This document shows positions 7,927 to 12,279 of a DNA stretch of 12,279 bases, in pieces. The translations under genes and the position numbers were made by a program. This DNA is from an uncultured Prevotella sp. (lineage in GTDB: Bacteria > Bacteroidota > Bacteroidia > Bacteroidales > Bacteroidaceae): contig OMVH01000059.1 in the NCBI GenBank assembly GCA_900314365.1, positions 1-12,279 on the forward strand, in the 5' to 3' direction. Every line of letters begins with the position of its first letter. The stretch's first letter is position 1. The notes beneath the pieces are model-generated. The model was not told the DNA's origin and did no database searches. It saw nothing but the letters and a program-made list of their open reading frames with translations.

Positions 7927-7957
7927 CAAAATTACGAATAATCCCTGATAGTCCCAA
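7927..7957 (-). promoter_or_regulatory. Bacteroidetes-type promoter of pyk
   Basis: Read on the minus strand, TAATTTTG (complement of 7927-7934) matches the TAnnTTTG -7 box exactly. TTGG (complement of 7954-7957), 19 nt upstream, is close to the TTTG -33 box. Transcription would start near 7920, giving a leader of about 32 nt. This supports ATG 7888 and excludes the longer reading starting at 7957. Confidence 0.65.
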
Positions 7958-8192
7958 TTAATTCTCAAAGTATTTCCGCATGTTTGCCAACGTGCGCTTC
8001 AGATATCTGTTGAATAAGGCCGCTCACAAAGAACGAGCAGCCATGCCCCTCCACCGCTATCAGCGGGAGACGGGTCCTTCCGTAACATCTAACGTGCTAT
8101 GCATCACTTTCATGACTGTGTCAGGAACAGCACCCCACGTAGCATCAGCCAAAAAGACATATAACCACCGCAATACTGTACCTATTGGAAGA

Positions 8193-8220
8193 AAGTTTGA
8201 CTTTTTATAAAAAAAAACTT
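8193..8220 (+). promoter_or_regulatory. A/T-tract with bulged inverted repeat upstream of the WecA-like promoter
   Basis: AAGTTT (8193-8198) pairs with AAACTT (8215-8220), and TTTTT (8202-8206) with AAAAA (8210-8214), leaving a 3-nt bulge and a 3-nt loop. It lies about 45-75 nt upstream of the predicted transcription start of the next gene. It could act as an UP-like or DNA-bending tract. Function is inferred only from composition and position. Confidence 0.3.
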
Positions 8221-8252
8221 GCGAATTACGACTCAACGACTGATAATTTACT

Positions 8253-8260
8253 TAACTTTG
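8253..8260 (+). promoter_or_regulatory. -7 box of the WecA-like gene
   Basis: TAACTTTG matches the Bacteroidetes TAnnTTTG -7 element and is followed by CAC, as often seen. No clear TTTG lies 19-21 nt upstream, so the -33 element is weak or the promoter depends on another factor or the upstream A-tract. Transcription would start near 8267, leaving a leader of about 30 nt. Confidence 0.55.
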
Positions 8261-8296
8261 CACAGAATTGAACAGAAGAAAACATAGAGTATCACA

Positions 8297-9481
8297 ATGG
8301 AATTAGAAATTTGGCTTCTTGGCATAATCCTGCCATTCTTTGCCTCTTTTGCATTCACAGTTTGGATTTTCCCCTATGTGCTCCGCATGGCAAAAGAGAA
8401 AGACATCGTTGATGTGCCCAACTACCGCAAGCTGCAAAAGGTTGCCGTTCCCGTAATGGGAGGCTTTGCAGTTTTCTTCGGCATTATTGCCGGTGCAGGA
8501 CTGACAAGCGTCTTCATCAACACCTACAACCTTTTCACGTGCATTGTGGCTTTGACCTTCATGATGTTCTTCGGACTTCTCGACGATACCATCGGACTCT
8601 CGCCCTGGCTGCGCATCATCATCGAAGTGATGATTATCGGTTTCATAGTGAAGATGGACCTTGTGAACCTCAACGACTTTCATGGACTCTTCGGCATCCA
8701 CAAGCTTCCAGTCTTAGTCTCTCTGCCCCTCTGTGCCATCGCCGGAGTAGGCATTGTGAACGCCATCAACATGATTGACGGTGTTGACGGACTCTCATCA
8801 AGCTTCTGCATTCTGGCCTGTCTCGAGTTTGGCATTGCCTTTTGTGCCTCCTTCGACGGACTCATGGCCATTATGGCCTCATTGGCAGGCGGAGCACTCA
8901 TTCCCTTCTTTCTGCACAATGTCTTTGGCACCAAGACGAAGATGTATATAGGCGACAGCGGTTCCATGATGATAGGCATGCTGTTGATGATATTCTGCAT
9001 GCACACTATGGACAACACGTCGCGCGTGGCTTATAACTTCCCCAATTTAGGCATCGTTGCTTTCTGCCTCGCCATTCTCTCAGTGCCTGTCTTCGACACC
9101 ATCAGGGTGATGCTGGGCAGAATATCCAAAGGCGTCTCGCCCTTCCACCCCGACAAGAGCCACCTTCACCATCTTTTCATCCAGTTCGGCTTCTCACATA
9201 TTGGCACCTGCCTCATGATAAACGCCCTGAATACACTTTGCGTGCTCAGTCTGATGTTTGTCTACATCGTGCTGCGCGCCGACGCCACGGTGCAGTTCCT
9301 CGTGGTCTTTGTTATCGGCATCTTCAACACCTACGGTGTCCACTACATTGTGAGCAACATGAATCATGAGCGTCTGCCCTACCGCGTGCTCCACTGGCTG
9401 GCCGTGAAAAGCCAATGCACTGACTCTAAATGGTTCCACAGCATAAGCAAATTTGTGGAGCGCGCGCACTGCACTCACTGA
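8297..9481 (+). CDS. wecA: WecA/MraY-family polyprenyl-phosphate GlcNAc-1-phosphate transferase
   Basis: A 394-aa integral membrane glycosyltransferase of family 4 (PF00953). WecA/TagO-type members transfer a HexNAc-1-phosphate, usually GlcNAc, from a UDP-sugar to undecaprenyl phosphate at the inner membrane, the first step of many surface-polysaccharide pathways. About 11 hydrophobic segments are visible. Family motifs are the aspartate pair in FFGLLDDTIGLSP (D96, D97), NAINMIDGVDGL (155-166), YIGDSGSM (218-224, D220) and the cytoplasmic histidine motif PDKSHLHHLF (285-294), which separates WecA-like enzymes from MraY. Its length, longer than the ~360 aa of E. coli WecA, comes from a C-terminal tail. 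It is a lone gene here, with no other glycan genes beside it, so the pathway and exact sugar are not shown. The start is the only ATG that precedes the first membrane helix and follows the promoter. Its stop lies 7 nt from the stop of the convergent next gene. Confidence 0.9.
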   Translation: MELEIWLLGIILPFFASFAFTVWIFPYVLRMAKEKDIVDVPNYRKLQKVAVPVMGGFAVFFGIIAGAGLTSVFINTYNLFTCIVALTFMMFFGLLDDTIGLSPWLRIIIEVMIIGFIVKMDLVNLNDFHGLFGIHKLPVLVSLPLCAIAGVGIVNAINMIDGVDGLSSSFCILACLEFGIAFCASFDGLMAIMASLAGGALIPFFLHNVFGTKTKMYIGDSGSMMIGMLLMIFCMHTMDNTSRVAYNFPNLGIVAFCLAILSVPVFDTIRVMLGRISKGVSPFHPDKSHLHHLFIQFGFSHIGTCLMINALNTLCVLSLMFVYIVLRADATVQFLVVFVIGIFNTYGVHYIVSNMNHERLPYRVLHWLAVKSQCTDSKWFHSISKFVERAHCTH

Positions 9482-9488
9482 GACTCTT

Positions 9489-11891
9489 TCAGGCAAAGAA
9501 CATTTTCTTCTTCTCGGTCAGTTCTTCCTTCACCTTCTTTGTCATGGGCTGGGTGGAGCCACTTGTACGGTAATAGCTGCTCTCCACATTGTCGGGTCGT
9601 GAGAGTTCCTTGTCGAAATAGATGACTCCCTGCTCATAGGGCTTCACTTGTATGCGCAGCATTTCGTCGCCTTCCTTGTTGCGCTCAATGCGCAAGTCCA
9701 CGTGGTTGGCCGTGATATCAGTTCCGAACACCGTCCGCCGCTCATTCATGAAAGCTTTGTCGAGAAGCAGTTTCACGTAGTTGCGGTATTTGTCCATCGA
9801 CTCCTCGTTGATATATCCATGAAGGTGCAGATAACGGAGGTCGTTCTTCAGTCCGCTGCTGTAGCCACGGTCGTTCACACCCAACAGAAGCTCGCCTCCC
9901 GAGAAGGTATTGAAGAATCCGCATACTGTCTTGAGGATAGCCCACTTGTGGGCGGCCAGGTCGGGCAGCATACCACCGGCAGTTGAATAGACCAGTGACT
10001 CCTTGAACTCCAGAGTATCGCTCTCGTCACCGTAATAAGTAAGCTCGCGATAGATGCTCTGATAGACGTCACCCACGCCGAGGAAGGTGGCTATCGATTT
10101 CTTGATGCGGTTGATTTCCACTACGTCGGCTTTTCCGTTAAGCGTGTTTGAGGCACTCACCAGTTCGGAGAGATAGTCCACACTCTCGGCGTTGAACTTA
10201 TTGTGCATCGTTCGGTTCACTCCCGTATTGTCCTCATAGGAAGCCAAAATACTCACTATCTTGTCCTCTGCCGCCGAGCGCTCAGAGGCAGCCAATACGT
10301 CGTCAGACAGGAGCGAGAGCGTACTGGCCGAACTACCCTGTGCAAACTTGATGATGGCACTCTTGTAATTGAGTTCATGAGAAAGAAAGTTTACATCAGC
10401 TTCGTTTCCGCCCAGCCGAGCGAGCATCCGTGCGGCCATGAGCAGATGGAACGCTTCATAAGAATCGGCAGCAGTGGCAGTCATGCTCCAGAAAATGTGT
10501 GAAAGCAGCTGCGTAGCCTCCACAGGCATCAGCAGTCCTTTCTTACTGGGAACAAGGCTTACATCCTCTTCACTATTGTTGATGAACTCTTCTATCAACG
10601 AGGTCTGAGCCTCTTTCTTGAAGTCACCACTATCCTGCTCATCGGAGACTTCATCGGCAAACTCGCCATTGATAACAATATGATTGCTGCGGTCGCGCTT
10701 CCATCCCTTGATTCTCACCCTGAGCACCCTGTTTCCATCAATCTTCATCGTATCGTCGTGAAACACATTCACCACGAGTCCGTCCTGAGTGATGCACCGG
10801 GTACCTCCACGGAACACCTGGAAGAGAACCGCATCGCAGACGTCGCCCGTCACTCTTTTGGCCTCTTGCTCATAGAAGGATTCAAACTCCTGAACAAGGT
10901 CGAAGGCGAATCCTTCCTGGTCGGACACCCTCACCTTCAACAGGTCGCCACGCTGAATGGTGCCGAGGAAAGTGTCGGCAGGTATGAAGAATTGGTTGTA
11001 CATTACATATACCTTCCCCTTCAGTTTCTCGTATCTGTCGTCAATGGTCTCAGCAATAATGGTGTTGCTCACGTAGGTCACCTTGACCGTGAGCTCGTCA
11101 CCAGGCGAGTAGGTCTTTAGTTTCTCCTCGGGCGAAGGCTGCACTTGCAACTGCTCGTTGAAAAGGTCATTGCTGAGAAGGAACAAGTCGGGGAAATCTG
11201 TCTTCCGCGTCTTGTCACCCTCTGCAACCATAATATCAAAGTTGGGCTTCACGTTGATTTGGCTCACCCACTTATTTTTCCGGCTTTGTGAGAGATTCAT
11301 GCAAGCCAGCTGAAACCTCTCGTTCTCCAGTTTGAGCAGGCCCTGCCCCTCATAATAGGAGAAAGGAACCTCAGGCGGCGCCCCAAAGCGAGTCTGTGCC
11401 AGCTTAGCTGCGAAATAATGAGCTTGAAAGGATTCCGCCTGCACGTTATCCCAGGAGAAACCATAGCCTGCCACGGGACAGCCCTGGGCGCAATGGGTTA
11501 CCATAGTATAAAAGTCAGGCAGAACGGCCTCGTCAACATTCCCAGAGAGGAGCAGAAAGTCGGCCAACTTGAGCAGTGTAGCTGCATCCTGCAAGCCCCT
11601 TTTCTCGCAAGCCAGCAGGTAGACGGCCATCATTCGCACGTTGAGTTGCCAGCGGTTCCCCCATCTCGAACCCACATGGCTGTAGAGGCAATCGTCTGAC
11701 ATATCAGTTATCAAGTCGGCTACCACCTCGCCAAGACAGTTAATACTTTTATTGAAATCGCCCTGCTCACCTCCTCGTCCGGGCCTGTAATTATAATAAC
11801 GAAGATAGTTCAGCAGACGCTCAAAGTTGTCAACAACGTAATCCTTCTTTATTTCCAACCAGAATGCCGGCTGGGTGCTTGTATCTATCAT
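9489..11891 (-). CDS. Uncharacterised protein with C-terminal Schlafen-type AlbA_2 domain
   Basis: An 800-aa protein with no signal peptide, probably cytoplasmic; function unknown. Residues ~15-245 are largely helical. Residues ~262-335 and ~344-411 are beta-rich and look like two tandem OB/S1-type folds (inference from pattern such as GDELTVKVTYV and GDVCDAVLFQVF), which would suit nucleic-acid binding. Residues ~430-615 are helical again. The C-terminal ~175 residues fit the AlbA_2/Schlafen domain (PF04326): LEFKES (627-632), K-x-V-x-x-F-N-T-F-S-GGELLLGVND (654-674) and a late SYYRTSGST (771-779). In annotation such proteins are often called ATP-binding or transcriptional regulators; Schlafen relatives include nucleases, so the name alone says little. 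ATG 11891 is chosen because a good promoter lies just upstream at 11915-11946. Reading could continue open to ATG 12125, but that extension would span the promoter and an inverted repeat. It has no partner genes in the window. Confidence 0.8.
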   Translation of the reverse strand: MIDTSTQPAFWLEIKKDYVVDNFERLLNYLRYYNYRPGRGGEQGDFNKSINCLGEVVADLITDMSDDCLYSHVGSRWGNRWQLNVRMMAVYLLACEKRGLQDAATLLKLADFLLLSGNVDEAVLPDFYTMVTHCAQGCPVAGYGFSWDNVQAESFQAHYFAAKLAQTRFGAPPEVPFSYYEGQGLLKLENERFQLACMNLSQSRKNKWVSQINVKPNFDIMVAEGDKTRKTDFPDLFLLSNDLFNEQLQVQPSPEEKLKTYSPGDELTVKVTYVSNTIIAETIDDRYEKLKGKVYVMYNQFFIPADTFLGTIQRGDLLKVRVSDQEGFAFDLVQEFESFYEQEAKRVTGDVCDAVLFQVFRGGTRCITQDGLVVNVFHDDTMKIDGNRVLRVRIKGWKRDRSNHIVINGEFADEVSDEQDSGDFKKEAQTSLIEEFINNSEEDVSLVPSKKGLLMPVEATQLLSHIFWSMTATAADSYEAFHLLMAARMLARLGGNEADVNFLSHELNYKSAIIKFAQGSSASTLSLLSDDVLAASERSAAEDKIVSILASYEDNTGVNRTMHNKFNAESVDYLSELVSASNTLNGKADVVEINRIKKSIATFLGVGDVYQSIYRELTYYGDESDTLEFKESLVYSTAGGMLPDLAAHKWAILKTVCGFFNTFSGGELLLGVNDRGYSSGLKNDLRYLHLHGYINEESMDKYRNYVKLLLDKAFMNERRTVFGTDITANHVDLRIERNKEGDEMLRIQVKPYEQGVIYFDKELSRPDNVESSYYRTSGSTQPMTKKVKEELTEKKKMFFA

Positions 11892-11914
11892 AATATTTCT
11901 TCCGTTTAGACTTA

Positions 11915-11946
11915 CAAAGGTAAACAATAAAGAGCAAGGAAACAAG
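11915..11946 (-). promoter_or_regulatory. Bacteroidetes-type promoter of the AlbA_2 gene
   Basis: On the minus strand TACCTTTG (complement of 11915-11922) matches the -7 box exactly, and CTTG (complement of 11943-11946), 20 nt upstream, is one base off the TTTG -33 box. Transcription would start near 11908, about 17 nt before ATG 11891. A similarly short leader is predicted for tkt. Confidence 0.65.
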
Positions 11947-12062
11947 AATCCAGCTAAAAACTTGTTCGCTCCCATTACAGAGTCGCTTCTTTTTGCTGAT
12001 ATTTTCCTGCAAGACATGATGCGTCGCCAAAGAGAATTGTTTCCGACTTGTACGAGTGGATA

Positions 12063-12191
12063 CGGCGAAACTGACTCACCCGATAAACCCTGTGGCTTGG
12101 TTCTTAGTTTTATAACCAAAACCATGAAACCCTTTGCTCCATCGCTCTCGTGTTCACCTCTCTCTAACCACAGCGTTTATCGGGTACGCCG
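12063..12191. repeat. Long inverted repeat with internal hairpin
   Basis: ACCCGATAAACCCTGTGG (12078-12095) is complementary to CCACAGCGTTTATCGGGT (12168-12185) at 17 of 18 positions. Outside it, CGGCG (12063-12067) pairs with CGCCG (12187-12191). Inside it, TTGGTT (12097-12102) pairs with AACCAA (12114-12119). It therefore folds as a long bulged stem with an inner hairpin and an open arm of about 48 nt. It sits between the AlbA_2 promoter and the 56-nt repeat. It could be a structured RNA, a cruciform or operator, or a small non-autonomous element; I see no flanking target duplication. Confidence 0.65.
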
Positions 12192-12223
12192 ATTCTTGTC
12201 GAGGCAGGAAAGCTCCAAATGAA

Positions 12224-12279
12224 GAGAGTGTGCAATGGAAAACTTTGATTTTTGATACGGAAAAAGGTGCGTTAAATAA
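12224..12279 (-). repeat. 56-nt repeat, right copy (may continue past the window)
   Basis: This is the reverse complement of 63-118 with two mismatches (at 12266 and 12268). It reaches the last base of the window, so its true outer end is unknown. It lies 332 nt upstream of the AlbA_2 start codon and has the same orientation relative to that gene as the left copy has to tkt. Confidence 0.85.

Larger units (their letters stand above)
7889..8296. other. Divergent intergenic region between pyk and the WecA-like gene
   Basis: This 408-nt region contains the pyk promoter on the left and the WecA-like gene promoter on the right. The middle holds several small GC-rich hairpins: GGC-C-GCTC with GAGC-A-GCC (8018-8042, one internal mismatch), CCGCT/AGCGG with a 3-nt loop (about 8061-8073), and an ACGG/CCGT stem just after. 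An open frame of 76 codons at 7980-8210 has no recognisable family, no start context and unremarkable composition, so I do not call it a gene. The middle could hide a small RNA, but I find no convincing promoter for one. Confidence 0.5.
11892..12279. other. Non-coding region upstream of the AlbA_2 gene
   Basis: These 388 nt hold the AlbA_2 gene promoter (11915-11946), a large inverted-repeat structure (12063-12191) and the right copy of the 56-nt repeat (12224-12279). Open frames crossing the region on both strands have no recognisable protein features. The next gene to the right is outside the window. Confidence 0.65.

Noticed and set aside
7277..7948. 223-codon open frame on the plus strand opposite pyk
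   Set aside because: It lies almost wholly antisense to a well-supported pyruvate kinase gene, and its translation has no family features.
7980..8210. 76-codon open frame between pyk and the WecA-like gene
   Set aside because: No family resemblance, no promoter at a suitable distance, and local hairpins explain the sequence as well as coding would.
11892..12125. 78-residue N-terminal extension of the AlbA_2 protein, including a hydrophobic stretch resembling a membrane anchor
   Set aside because: The frame is open, but it spans a consensus promoter (11915-11946) and part of an inverted repeat. The first natural-looking start after the promoter is ATG 11891.
12078..12185. Integron attC site
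   Set aside because: The stem ends do not carry the RYYYAAC/GTTRRRY core sites, and no integrase or gene cassette is nearby.
11875..12222. 115-codon plus-strand open frame at the right end
   Set aside because: It crosses the promoter and inverted repeat of the opposite-strand gene and shows no protein features.
63..12279. The whole window as a composite transposon bounded by inverted repeats
   Set aside because: No transposase or integrase lies inside, the cargo is core metabolism, and the right repeat is cut by the window edge, so no target duplication can be seen.

Overview
The window looks like a chromosomal piece of a Bacteroidales bacterium, most likely Prevotella or a close relative. 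Four genes have upstream sequences matching the Bacteroidetes sigma-factor pattern, a TAnnTTTG -7 box, three of them with a TTTG-like -33 box 19-20 nt further upstream. No start codon has an obvious Shine-Dalgarno sequence. The proteins (transketolase with an SDGG thiamine motif, pyruvate kinase with NTAHA, a transglutaminase-like protein next to cutC) resemble Bacteroidetes versions as I remember them; no database search was possible.

Layout. Positions 1-372 are a non-coding leader with one copy of a 56-nt repeat and a good promoter. Next comes a plus-strand run: tkt (373-2391), rpiB (2473-2919), cutC (2985-3761) and a large secreted transglutaminase-like protein (3758-6340), the last two overlapping by ATGA. 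A strong bidirectional hairpin terminator (6359-6405) separates this run from the convergent pyruvate kinase gene (6425-7888, minus). A 408-nt divergent intergenic region carries promoters for pyk and for a WecA/MraY-family polyprenyl-phosphate sugar-phosphate transferase (8297-9481, plus). That gene converges, with only 7 nt between stop codons, on an 800-residue minus-strand gene (9489-11891) ending in a Schlafen-type AlbA_2 domain. The last 388 nt hold that gene's promoter, a large inverted-repeat structure (12063-12191) and a second, inverted copy of the 56-nt repeat running to the window edge.

How the genes work together. Tkt and RpiB are both enzymes of the non-oxidative pentose phosphate pathway and fit one operon. 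Pyruvate kinase is the last step of glycolysis and forms its own unit. The WecA-like enzyme starts lipid-linked glycan assembly at the inner membrane. The secreted transglutaminase-like protein and the AlbA_2 protein have no assigned role.

Most worth a second look: the inverted 56-nt repeats at both ends, each upstream of a gene in the same relative orientation; the stem-loop beside the right copy; a second, catalytically dead transglutaminase-like core inside the secreted protein; and the multidomain architecture of the AlbA_2 protein. I see no CRISPR array, tRNA, rRNA, insertion sequence or phage gene. I do not see a complete new system, only these leads.
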